Shown here: positions 1 through 7,203 of the stretch, piece by piece
Layout of the letters: each line of letters opens with the position of its first letter
How positions within the stretch are numbered: the first letter of the stretch is position 1
Source: MED-G116 sp038147495
GTDB taxonomy: Bacteria > Pseudomonadota > Alphaproteobacteria > Puniceispirillales > Puniceispirillaceae
NCBI GenBank assembly: GCA_038147495.1
Contig: JAYQTT010000024.1
Coordinates: 1 to 27,619 of the forward strand
Direction: 5' to 3'
DNA: 27,619 nt
Program-made: the position numbers and the translations under genes
The notes under the pieces: model-generated
What the model was told of the DNA's origin: nothing
What the model saw: the letters and a program-made list of their open reading frames with translations, nothing else
The model's database searches: none

Positions 1-99
1 CTATCTGGCATAAAAGATTTTGATTGATTTTTCGAGAAAAATTCTACTTAGTTAAAAAATCGAAGATTTTTAAACCAAAGACTTTTGCGTGAGACTAGA
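1..99. other. AT-rich leader upstream of the first gene
   Basis: This short AT-rich stretch holds no gene. It contains an inverted repeat, AAAAATC-GAA-GATTTTT, at 55-71. That could be a weak terminator of a gene lying left of the window, or part of the promoter of the following monooxygenase gene. No convincing -35/-10 pair was found. Confidence 0.3.
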
Positions 100-1278
100 A
101 TGCGTTTTGACCTGATTGCCAATTTTAGCCCCGGTGAGACCATTCCGTGGACGCGCTCACTCGAGATGATTCTCGAACAATGTTCGCTGGCTGAAGCCGC
201 CGGATTTACCACCGCCTGGTTTACCGAGCACCATTTTGCGCATAACGGCTATATGAATGCACCGCCGAACCCGATCCAGATGTGCACGCATGTGGCAGCA
301 CATTGCAAAAAGCTGCGCGTAGGCACAGCGCCGATCGTGCTACCCGACTGGCATCCGTTGAGAGTCGCTGAAGATGTGGCGATGCTCGATAATATGACCC
401 TCGGGCGGGTTGATTTCGGCGTTGCCAAGGGCATCAATGAGCGGGCCACAATCCAATTCAACCGTGACGCAGACCGGCGCGATAATAGTAAGGCCATGCG
501 GCTCTATCAGGAGAGTCTGGAAATTATTTTGAAAGCCTGGACGAATGAGGCCTTCACACACAAAGGTGAATTCTATCAGTTTCCGGTTCCGGGCTGGTAT
601 GAAACCAACCGCTTTTTCGAGCCGCTGGACCCGCGCTATCACGATGCTGATGGCGAGTATAAAGCCATCTATGTTCATCCGCGTCCTGTCCAAAAGGATC
701 ACCCGCCGGTATGGCTGATGTCCAATGCCCCGCCAACCTTCAAGCTGGCAGGCGAACGGGGCTGGGGCGTCATATCAATGTCGTCAGGCGTCAAACAGAC
801 GCTCGCCTGTTGGGAGCCATACCGCGAAGCCTTGTCCAAACGTGAAGGTCGCGAGGTACAGCTTGGCGAAGGTGTCGGTGTGTGCACGGCTTTCTATGTG
901 GGTGAAACGATGGAAGAGGCGATCAACACGATCCGTCCGGCAATCAACGCCTATTATGAATTCCTTGGCGGGTCGCGGCCTGCCGGTGAATGGACGAAGC
1001 ATGGTTATCTCGATATTGGTGAAGAAATGACCCCAGAAGATGAAGCCATGGACTGGTTTGATTTTCTGAACAAACGAGGAATCATAGTTGTTGGCGATGC
1101 AGAATTTGTGGCAGACCGCTTTGCCGAAAAACAGGAAAGCTTTGGCCTCGATCATGTGATGCTGATGCAGCAATATACCGGCGTTTCCTATGAGAAAATC
1201 CTCGCAAGCTGGGACCGCCTGTTTGAACATGTTGTCCCAAAATTTGGCACGCAATCAAAGGCGCGGAAAAGGGGATGA
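100..1278 (+). CDS. LLM-class (bacterial luciferase-like) flavin-dependent monooxygenase
   Basis: This 392-residue protein has the layout of the luciferase-like monooxygenase superfamily, a TIM barrel that uses reduced flavin and O2 to oxidise small molecules. The N-terminus runs FDLIANFSPGE, followed by a substrate-side segment AWFTEHHF near residue 45, VGTAPIVLPDWHPLRVAED near residue 75-95 and a GRVDFGVAKG flavin-region motif near residue 100. These are typical of the LuxA/LuxB-related oxygenases. The ATG at 100 is preferred because the conserved N-terminal strand begins there; a TTG at 85 would add five residues. Neither start has a strong Shine-Dalgarno. The gene leads a short plus-strand unit with a glutathione transferase 3 bases downstream, then a hydrolase and a SnoaL protein, which suggests oxidation and processing of a small organic compound. 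The substrate cannot be told from sequence. Confidence 0.85.
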   Translation: MRFDLIANFSPGETIPWTRSLEMILEQCSLAEAAGFTTAWFTEHHFAHNGYMNAPPNPIQMCTHVAAHCKKLRVGTAPIVLPDWHPLRVAEDVAMLDNMTLGRVDFGVAKGINERATIQFNRDADRRDNSKAMRLYQESLEIILKAWTNEAFTHKGEFYQFPVPGWYETNRFFEPLDPRYHDADGEYKAIYVHPRPVQKDHPPVWLMSNAPPTFKLAGERGWGVISMSSGVKQTLACWEPYREALSKREGREVQLGEGVGVCTAFYVGETMEEAINTIRPAINAYYEFLGGSRPAGEWTKHGYLDIGEEMTPEDEAMDWFDFLNKRGIIVVGDAEFVADRFAEKQESFGLDHVMLMQQYTGVSYEKILASWDRLFEHVVPKFGTQSKARKRG

Positions 1279-1281
1279 GCC

Positions 1282-1959
1282 ATGCTTGAAATCTGGGGAC
1301 GGCCCTATTCATCAAACGTCATTCCGGTGATCTGGACAGCCAATGAACTGGGACTGGACTACACCCTGCAATTGGCAGGGGGCAGCTTTGGCAAGCTGGA
1401 TACCGAAGCCTATGGCAAGATCAATCCTAACCGGATGATCCCGTCAATCCGCGATGGGGATTTTGCCCTGTGGGAAAGCCTCGCGATTGTTCGCTATTTG
1501 TGTGACCGCTATGGTGCCGGCACCCTGTCACCGGCAGACCCACAGATGCGGGCCATCGCCGATCAATGGATGGAATGGTCGGCAAGCCGTGCCTTCATGC
1601 CGGTGATCTACCTGTTCTTTGCAACAGTCCGCACACAGCCTGCCGAGCGCGACCCGGCAAAAATTGCGTCACTGAACAAGGAAGCGCATGATGCATTGAC
1701 GATACTGGACAGGCATCTGGCAGACCGTCCTTATGTCTGTGGTGACGAATTCACCATGGGTGACATCCCCATTGGCTGTGTTGTCTATCGGTATTTCAAT
1801 GTTGAGGTCGAGCGACCTGCCCTGCCACATGTTGAGGCTTGGTATGATCGACTGACAACGCGACCAGCCTATCAGGATCATGTGATGCGCCATTTCGGCA
1901 CCAATCCGGACGAGTGGGCTGCACTTGAGAAGGCCTGTGCATCCGAAGGTGTGATCTAA
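1282..1959 (+). CDS. Glutathione S-transferase family protein
   Basis: A 225-residue cytosolic glutathione-transferase-like protein of normal family length. Residues 1-80 form the thioredoxin-like domain. The putative active-site region is RPYSSN (Ser10/Ser11), the cis-proline loop is NPNRMIP (Pro54), and ESLAIVRYL (Glu65-Ser66) is the usual contact for the glutathione gamma-glutamyl group. The remainder is the all-helical domain, with the capping-type motif GDEFTMGDIPIG near residue 155. The start follows GGGGATGAGCC and lies 3 bases after the monooxygenase stop, so the two genes are probably co-transcribed. The role may be conjugation, isomerisation or reductive processing of a product of the monooxygenase; that link is inferred from position only. 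Confidence 0.85.
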   Translation: MLEIWGRPYSSNVIPVIWTANELGLDYTLQLAGGSFGKLDTEAYGKINPNRMIPSIRDGDFALWESLAIVRYLCDRYGAGTLSPADPQMRAIADQWMEWSASRAFMPVIYLFFATVRTQPAERDPAKIASLNKEAHDALTILDRHLADRPYVCGDEFTMGDIPIGCVVYRYFNVEVERPALPHVEAWYDRLTTRPAYQDHVMRHFGTNPDEWAALEKACASEGVI

Positions 1960-2014
1960 CGCCTGTCTGACAAAGTGGTATATTATCAAGCATGCCAATA
2001 GAGGAAATTATCGA

Positions 2015-2910
2015 ATGACCGATCATCTTAGTTTTCACACCCGCTTTTCACCTGCCGAGTTTGACGCCGAATACAACCTTCGTGCCGGCAGACCTGATTA
2101 TGAAGTGACTGTCATCCCGGGCTGGATTGAAAATAGCGAGAAAGCCAGAGACAATCTCGATTGCAGTCTTGATATTCGCTATGGCACAGGACCGAAGCAA
2201 AAGCTCGATGTGTTTCGCTGCGGTGATCCGGCGGCACCAACATTGGTCTATTTCCATGGCGGCTATTGGCAGCGCGGTGACAAATCCATCTACAGTTTCA
2301 TCGCAACCCCTTTTGCGACTGCCGGAATCAATGTCGTTGTTGTCGGCTATGATCTGTGCCCAGATGTGACCATCACCCGCATTTCCGAAGAAGCGCGCGA
2401 GGCCATGGCCCATATCTGGACACATGGTGAAGCGCTTGGCATCAATCGGGATCGCATAACCGTTATGGGTCATTCTGCGGGCGGTCATATAACGCAAATG
2501 ATGATGGCCACAGACTGGCCAGCCTTTGGCGATGGCCTTCCTGCTGATCTGATCAAAGCGGGCATGCCGGTCTCACCGCTCAGCTATCTTGAGCCTGTTC
2601 GTCTGACCGAGGCGCTCAACGCCGGCATTCGCATGGACGCAGCCGAAGCCGAGGCCGAAAGCCCGATGACAAATCATCCACCGGCGACTGACGCCCCGCA
2701 GTTGGTCGTGGTTGGCGGTGCGAAACCAGTGAATTTCATCGTCAGGCCAGAATGTATGCCGAGGCCTATCAAACCGGAACCCGCGACATCGGCCTTTATA
2801 TTGTGCCTGATGTCGATCATTTTGATGAGCTGAACGTGCTGGTTGACTCGAACAGCCCATTTTTCAAGAAAAGCTGTGACATGATCCATGGGAAGGGACC
2901 AAATCAATGA
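2015..2910 (+). pseudogene. Alpha/beta hydrolase, kynurenine-formamidase-like, frameshifted as read
   Basis: The N-terminal 236 residues are a clear alpha/beta hydrolase: HGGYW (residues 81-85) is the oxyanion-hole motif and GHSAGGH (Ser154) is the nucleophile elbow, the pattern of kynurenine formamidase and related small carboxylesterases. As read, the frame leaves the family pattern after codon 236 (GCG at 2720-2722) and stops at 2833. Restoring one G at about 2722 gives a family-like C-terminus (AETSEFHRQAR, then VPDVDHFDELN, whose His is the expected catalytic histidine) ending in a TGA at 2908-2910. That stop overlaps the ATG of the next gene as ATGA, which supports the restored frame (298 residues). 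Either the base is missing through sequence error, or the gene has lost its catalytic His. The start follows AGAGGAAATTATCGA. Confidence 0.8.
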
Positions 2911-3281
2911 CCGCGATAAATCAAGACCTCGTCGATGCCGTCGGCGATGCCTTCAATGCCAATGACATAGATGCCGTCATGGCGTTTTTTGCCGATGATG
3001 CGGTGTTTGATCACGCGGTTGGGCCAGAGGCGCATGGCATCCGTTTTGAGGGCGCTGACGCTATCAGAGCTGTCTTTGCGGGGCTTTTTGAAAAGGTCGA
3101 TAATGTGCATTGGCAGACGCTGGATTGCGCCATTCAGGGTAACAAGGCCTATTGCGAATATCGCCGCAAGGCCACCCATAAGGATGGCAGCGTAGAGGAA
3201 TTTTTGAGTGTGGACATCCTGACATTTCGGGATGGGCTGATCATTCATAAAGACACCTATTACAAGCAACGGACAAGCTGA
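2907..3281 (+). CDS. Small SnoaL-like / NTF2-fold protein
   Basis: A 124-residue single-domain protein with the cone-shaped NTF2 fold pattern: an N-terminal helix (DLVDAVGDAFNANDIDAVMAFFADDAVF), a strand with FEGADAIRAVFAGLF, and a closing strand pair ending FRDGLIIHKDTYYK. Such proteins bind or isomerise small molecules (SnoaL, ketosteroid-isomerase and limonene-epoxide-hydrolase relatives); many have no assigned reaction. Its ATG overlaps the restored stop of the hydrolase (ATGA), so it is the last gene of the monooxygenase unit. A stem-loop terminator follows. The substrate is unknown. Confidence 0.8.
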   Translation: MTAINQDLVDAVGDAFNANDIDAVMAFFADDAVFDHAVGPEAHGIRFEGADAIRAVFAGLFEKVDNVHWQTLDCAIQGNKAYCEYRRKATHKDGSVEEFLSVDILTFRDGLIIHKDTYYKQRTS

Positions 3282-3325
3282 CAAGCGCCGGTAATAATCC
3301 CGAACATCTCGTCTCCCTGCAGCCT

Positions 3326-3363
3326 CCCCCGCCATCCATACAGGTGGCGGGGGCAGTGTTTTT
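3326..3363 (+). terminator. Rho-independent terminator after the monooxygenase unit
   Basis: A perfect 8-bp stem, CCCCCGCC (3326-3333) and GGCGGGGG (3346-3353), with a 12-base loop, is followed by CAGTG and a run of five T to 3363. It separates the SnoaL gene from the phosphonate module and implies that the latter has its own promoter in 3364-3444. I could not pick out a convincing promoter there. Confidence 0.65.
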
Positions 3364-3444
3364 GCCCACGATAAAACCCGTTTTACTTTGTCCAAAAAAT
3401 AATAGAGACTTGGCATCAGCAACACCGCAAATCATAGGTGTAAG

Positions 3445-4593
3445 ATGCCGAATGTAACGGTTGACCCCTCTGCTCTTTTTCTCACCCTGGAAACACCCTC
3501 GGGTCCGCGCCGCTTTCACGCCTCGTGGTTGCGTGACAACGCCCAGGACGCTGAAACAAGAGCACCCGGCAACGGGCAAAGACTGATCACCATCCATGAC
3601 ATCCCTGTTGATACTGTGATCGCGGCCGCCAGCCTTGCCGATGACAGCACCCTGCATGTGCGCCTTGAGCCTGAATGCAAGACATTTACCTATGATGTGG
3701 AATGGCTTGACGCGCATGCATATGACCATGAGATTCCGCAATCGCGCGGGTGGCTGCCATCCGAACTGACGATGTGGGATGCCGAACTTATGCGCAATGT
3801 TCCGTGCGGGGACTATGCGGCATTGCACAGCCGGGGAGAGCCGCTTCGAGAATGGCTTGGCAACGTCATGCGCTATGGCTTTGCAAAAGTCATCAATGCC
3901 CCTGTAACGCCCGGTGCCCTGTTTCAGATTGTTGACCTGTTCGGCTATGTCCGCGAGACAAATTACGGGCGGCATTTTGAGGTTCGGACCGAAGTAAACC
4001 CGACAAACCTCGCCTATACAGGTCTCGGGCTTCAGGCACATACAGACAACCCGTATCGCGATCCGGTTCCAACGATGCAAATTCTTTATTGTTTGGAAAA
4101 TTCTGCGGATGGCGGGGAAAATATGGTGGTTGACGGTTTTGCCGCGGCGATGCGCCTGAAAGCAGAAAACCCGACATGGTTTGATCTTTTGGCCAATCAT
4201 TGTGCGCGCTTCGAATATAAAGGTGAGTCCGGTGTTTGCCTGACGTCCCGCCGGCCGATGATTGAACTGGCACCTGATGGCGAGCTGGTCGCAATACGTT
4301 TCAATAACCGCTCACTCGCGGCGGTGACCGATGTACCTTTTGACAAGATGCAAGATTACTACGCCGCATATCGCCGTTTCAGTGAGATCATCAATGATGC
4401 GGCCATGGAGGTGAGCTTCAAGCTCAGTCCGGGCGAGGCATTTATCGTCGATAACACACGTGTTTTACACGCGCGCAAGGGCTATTCCGGCGCTGGGACA
4501 CGCTGGCTTCAGGGGTGTTATGCAGACAAGGATGGCTTGCGCTCAACCTATGATTCGATGATGCAAACATACGCGCTGGAGGCCGGTGAATGA
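3445..4593 (+). CDS. tmpA: TmpA-like 2-oxoglutarate/Fe(II) phosphonate hydroxylase (gamma-butyrobetaine hydroxylase family)
   Basis: A 382-residue member of the gamma-butyrobetaine hydroxylase (BBOX) branch of 2-oxoglutarate oxygenases. An N-terminal BBOX-type domain (FHASWLRDNA, residues 24-33) precedes the double-stranded beta-helix. The iron ligands are His199, Asp201 (HTD) and His342, and Arg353 is placed to bind 2-oxoglutarate. By hand alignment to human BBOX1, the trimethylammonium cage Tyr177/Trp181/Tyr194/Tyr366 corresponds to Tyr174/Phe178/Tyr191/Tyr359, so a quaternary amine substrate is likely. The zinc cysteines that follow WLRDN in BBOX1 are absent. The ATGA overlap with a PhnZ/TmpB-type oxygenase is the strongest argument for TmpA, which hydroxylates 2-(trimethylammonio)ethylphosphonate at C1, rather than carnitine synthesis. 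The start follows AGGTGTAAG. The exact substrate, including non- or partly methylated aminoethylphosphonate, is not proven. Confidence 0.75.
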   Translation: MPNVTVDPSALFLTLETPSGPRRFHASWLRDNAQDAETRAPGNGQRLITIHDIPVDTVIAAASLADDSTLHVRLEPECKTFTYDVEWLDAHAYDHEIPQSRGWLPSELTMWDAELMRNVPCGDYAALHSRGEPLREWLGNVMRYGFAKVINAPVTPGALFQIVDLFGYVRETNYGRHFEVRTEVNPTNLAYTGLGLQAHTDNPYRDPVPTMQILYCLENSADGGENMVVDGFAAAMRLKAENPTWFDLLANHCARFEYKGESGVCLTSRRPMIELAPDGELVAIRFNNRSLAAVTDVPFDKMQDYYAAYRRFSEIINDAAMEVSFKLSPGEAFIVDNTRVLHARKGYSGAGTRWLQGCYADKDGLRSTYDSMMQTYALEAGE

Positions 4594-5180
4594 AACCCGA
4601 CATCGATGCTTTAACACCGGACAATATTGTTGCGTTCATTGGCTCCATCTTTGAACGCCGCGGGGATGAAGAATATTTGGGCGAGCCGGTGACAATGGGT
4701 GAACATATGTTGCAGGGTGCCACGATCGCCGAACAGGATGGCCAGCCCGAAGAGATCATCGTGGCCGCGCTTCTGCACGATATTGGCCATTTCACCAGCG
4801 AATTTGGCACCTTCATGATGGATGATACCGAAGATCGCCATCATGAGGATGCGGGCGCCGCGGTTCTGGAGAGGTTTTTCCCGAAAATTGTCACTGATTG
4901 CTGCCGATATCATGTCGCTGCCAAACGCTATCTTTGTGCCACGCGGCCCGATTATTTCAACCGCCTGTCAGAGGCGTCAATTCATTCCCTTAATCTTCAG
5001 GGGGGCGCCATGACCGCGGAAGAGGTAGCGGTGTTTGAACAGAATCCAAACCTCAAGGACATCATCGCCGTGCGCTATCTTGACGAGGCTGGCAAACAGG
5101 CAGGAATGAAGACACCCGATTTCTGGCATTTCGCGCCAATGGTCCAGAATCTGGTGGACAAGCATACAGCCGGCAGTTGA
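4590..5180 (+). CDS. tmpB: HD-domain di-iron C-P bond cleaving oxygenase, PhnZ/TmpB-like
   Basis: A 196-residue HD-fold protein of PhnZ length. All expected metal ligands are present: His39, His63-Asp64 (LLHDIGH), His85, His108 and Asp165. His67, Lys112, and the Tyr29/Glu32 pair in EEYLGE match the substrate-side and lid residues described for PhnZ. PhnZ and TmpB use a mixed-valent Fe(II)/Fe(III) centre and O2 to cleave 1-hydroxyalkylphosphonates, giving phosphate and a carboxylic acid (glycine, or glycine betaine for TmpB). The gene overlaps the upstream dioxygenase by 4 bases (ATGA) with GGAGG in front of the start, so translation of the two steps is probably coupled. A generic HD phosphohydrolase is less likely given the Tyr/Glu pair and the neighbour. 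Confidence 0.8.
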   Translation: MKPDIDALTPDNIVAFIGSIFERRGDEEYLGEPVTMGEHMLQGATIAEQDGQPEEIIVAALLHDIGHFTSEFGTFMMDDTEDRHHEDAGAAVLERFFPKIVTDCCRYHVAAKRYLCATRPDYFNRLSEASIHSLNLQGGAMTAEEVAVFEQNPNLKDIIAVRYLDEAGKQAGMKTPDFWHFAPMVQNLVDKHTAGS

Positions 5181-5216
5181 TCGAGCGTTTTTGGCAAGGT
5201 TCGGGGGGCGATTGAG

Positions 5217-6062
5217 ATGGCACGCAAATTACTCTTGATCATCATTGATGGTGTGCCCTTGCGGAATTGGACACGCCTGTTCGGAAATCTCGAAGGCTGG
5301 GTTGCATCCGGTCACGCAAGACGGTGGGAGATGCGGTCCGTTTTGCCAAGCACTTCGGCAAGTTGCTACGCCTCTATCCACACCGGCGTCTCGCCGCAGC
5401 TTCATGGTGTGACAGGCAACCAGAATATATTCCGCGTTCAATATCCGGATGTGTTTTCCGAATTACGCAAGGCAGGCCATGTCACCGGCGCTGTAACCCA
5501 TTCCTTCTGGTCTGAATTTTTCAACCGGGCTCCCTTTGATCCGGTGCGTGATATTGAATATGACGAACCGGACAGCGCCTCGATCAATCATGGCAGATTT
5601 CACACAATGTCCGGCTATGGGTTGATCAATCAGATGACCCCATCTGACGCCGACCTGTTTGCAACTTTGACCATGCTTTGTCAGCGCTTCTCGCTGGACT
5701 ATGGCATCCTGCACAGCTGCACCCTCGATAGCATGGGGCACCGATTTTGTCACGACTGTCATGAAATGGATCATGCGTGCTTTGTTCTTGATGAGATGCT
5801 GGCCCCCTCGATCACCAAATGGCGACAAATGGGCTATGATGTCATCGTGACCGCTGACCATGGACAAGATGCGCGCGGCCATCATGGTGGCCACGACCCG
5901 CTTCAACAGGATTTTGCCCTCTATTATTTTGGCGATGCTGAATTTTATGGAGAGGCTGATGCGCCCCTCGATCAATTGCAGCTTGCACCAACCATCCTGT
6001 CATTGATGAACACGCACATTCCCGAAACGATGACAGCGCGTCCGTTTTTAACAGACAAATAA
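5217..6062 (+). CDS. Alkaline-phosphatase-superfamily phosphodiesterase (NPP-like)
   Basis: A 281-residue protein with the two-zinc phosphodiesterase/pyrophosphatase core. Asp11 (IIIDGVP) is the first ligand, and LPSTSASCYASIHTG (residues 43-57) carries the Ser/Thr nucleophile. Asp171 and His175 (LDSMGHR) and Asp214-His215 (TADHGQD), with a histidine in GHHGGHD, complete the sites. It is shorter than typical NPPs or phosphonoacetate hydrolase (about 400 residues), so the substrate cap is small. There is no signal peptide, so it is probably cytoplasmic. It follows the C-P oxygenase by 36 bases after a G-rich ribosome site. A plausible role, inferred from position, is hydrolysis of a phosphonate or phosphate mono-/diester so that the free headgroup can enter the TmpA/TmpB route. 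A phosphonoacetate-hydrolase-like activity cannot be excluded. Confidence 0.7.
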   Translation: MARKLLLIIIDGVPLRNWTRLFGNLEGWVASGHARRWEMRSVLPSTSASCYASIHTGVSPQLHGVTGNQNIFRVQYPDVFSELRKAGHVTGAVTHSFWSEFFNRAPFDPVRDIEYDEPDSASINHGRFHTMSGYGLINQMTPSDADLFATLTMLCQRFSLDYGILHSCTLDSMGHRFCHDCHEMDHACFVLDEMLAPSITKWRQMGYDVIVTADHGQDARGHHGGHDPLQQDFALYYFGDAEFYGEADAPLDQLQLAPTILSLMNTHIPETMTARPFLTDK

Positions 6063-6120
6063 GATATTCCTGTCTGGCGGTATTCGCACAGCAGGATGCA
6101 AGGCAACGCCCCACGGGTGG

Positions 6121-7203
6121 TTATTCAACAGGGAATAATCGCACCGCGTCAGGATCTACTGACAGATGAATTTTTGTACCTGCCGCATATTGTGTGGAAC
6201 GTGATGGCAAGGTCACAAAGAACGAGCCAGCCTTGGTGCTGATCTGATATTCGGTCTTGCTACCCACATAGGTTGCGGTCTCGATCACCCCGGCGAAGCT
6301 GTCTTTGATTTTCTTCACATGCAAGGTGACATCTTCGGGCCTGACAACCATTTTGATTGGCCCGGCCTCCAGCTCGCCAGCATTCACCTGTAACAGTTGC
6401 TCGCCAAGCTTGATTGTCGCCTTGCCGCGACTGATCCGCTCTATCTTGCTATCGATGATATTGGACTCACCAATAAAATTGGCCACAAACAGGTCGCTTG
6501 GCGACTCATAAAGCTCATGCGGTGTACCAATCTGGGCAATCTGCCCCTTGTTCATCACAATGATCTTATCAGATACCGCCAGAGCCTCTTCCTGATCATG
6601 CGTCACATAAACAACCGTCAAGCCGAGCTTTTGTTGCAGATCGCGGATTTCATTCCGCACCGAGCGTCGCAGTTTGGCATCAAGGTTGGAGAGGGGTTCG
6701 TCAAACAGAAGCACCTGTGGCTCCAACACCAGAGCGCGCGCCACCGCCACACGCTGTTGCTGGCCACCTGACAGCTCGCTTGGATAGCGCGCCCCAAGAT
6801 GTTCAAGCCCGACAAGTCCCAGACCTTCTTCCGCCTTGATTGCCGCATCCTGCTTCGACAGACCGGAGAAAATCAGTCCATAAGACACATTTTCCAGAAC
6901 CGTTTTGTGCGGGAACAAGGCGTAGGACTGAAACACCATCGAAACATCGCGTTCTGTTGCTGGCAGTTGGGTGATGTCCACCCCATCGATCAGGATTTGT
7001 CCCTTATTGACACTTTCGAGGCCCGCGATCATGCGCAATGTCGTGGTCTTGCCGCAACCTGATGGGCCAAGCAAAGTGACCAGTGAGCCAGCTTCCACCT
7101 TCAAGGAGATATTATCAACAGCGACAAAATCCTTGCCATAAATCTTGGTGACGTCGCGGAATTCGACAGGCGCGGCATTTGTCATCACAGTTTTATTTGT
7201 CAT
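6121..7203 (-). CDS. ABC importer ATPase, 2-aminoethylphosphonate / Fe3+ type (AepV/PhnT-like)
   Basis: A 360-residue ATPase with Walker A GPSGCGKT (46-53), Q-loop Gln92, signature LSGGQ (144-148), Walker B VLLFDE (164-169) and H-loop His202. It ends in a TOBE-type C-terminal domain (residues about 240-360) that usually senses or regulates transport. Its ATG begins on the base next to the TAA of the permease gene (7204), so the two are coupled. It is the last gene of a binding-protein/permease/ATPase operon that faces the tmpA-tmpB-phosphodiesterase genes. The subfamily is shared by Fe3+, putrescine, thiamine and 2-aminoethylphosphonate importers; the neighbouring phosphonate genes favour the last. 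Confidence 0.8.
   Translation of the reverse strand: MTNKTVMTNAAPVEFRDVTKIYGKDFVAVDNISLKVEAGSLVTLLGPSGCGKTTTLRMIAGLESVNKGQILIDGVDITQLPATERDVSMVFQSYALFPHKTVLENVSYGLIFSGLSKQDAAIKAEEGLGLVGLEHLGARYPSELSGGQQQRVAVARALVLEPQVLLFDEPLSNLDAKLRRSVRNEIRDLQQKLGLTVVYVTHDQEEALAVSDKIIVMNKGQIAQIGTPHELYESPSDLFVANFIGESNIIDSKIERISRGKATIKLGEQLLQVNAGELEAGPIKMVVRPEDVTLHVKKIKDSFAGVIETATYVGSKTEYQISTKAGSFFVTLPSRSTQYAAGTKIHLSVDPDAVRLFPVE

Noticed and set aside
3241..4200. A 319-codon open frame on the minus strand across tmpA
   Set aside because: It is a shadow of the plus-strand dioxygenase gene: composition is Cys/His/Arg-rich with no family features, and the plus frame has complete iron ligands and coupling to tmpB.
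3445..4593. PhnY* as identity of the dioxygenase
   Set aside because: PhnY* belongs to the phytanoyl-CoA hydroxylase branch. This protein has the BBOX-type N-terminal WLRDN domain and BBOX cage residues, as in TmpA.
5217..6062. Phosphonoacetate hydrolase (PhnA)
   Set aside because: The fold is shared, but this protein is about 140 residues shorter and no phosphonoacetate-specific neighbours are seen; kept only as an alternative.
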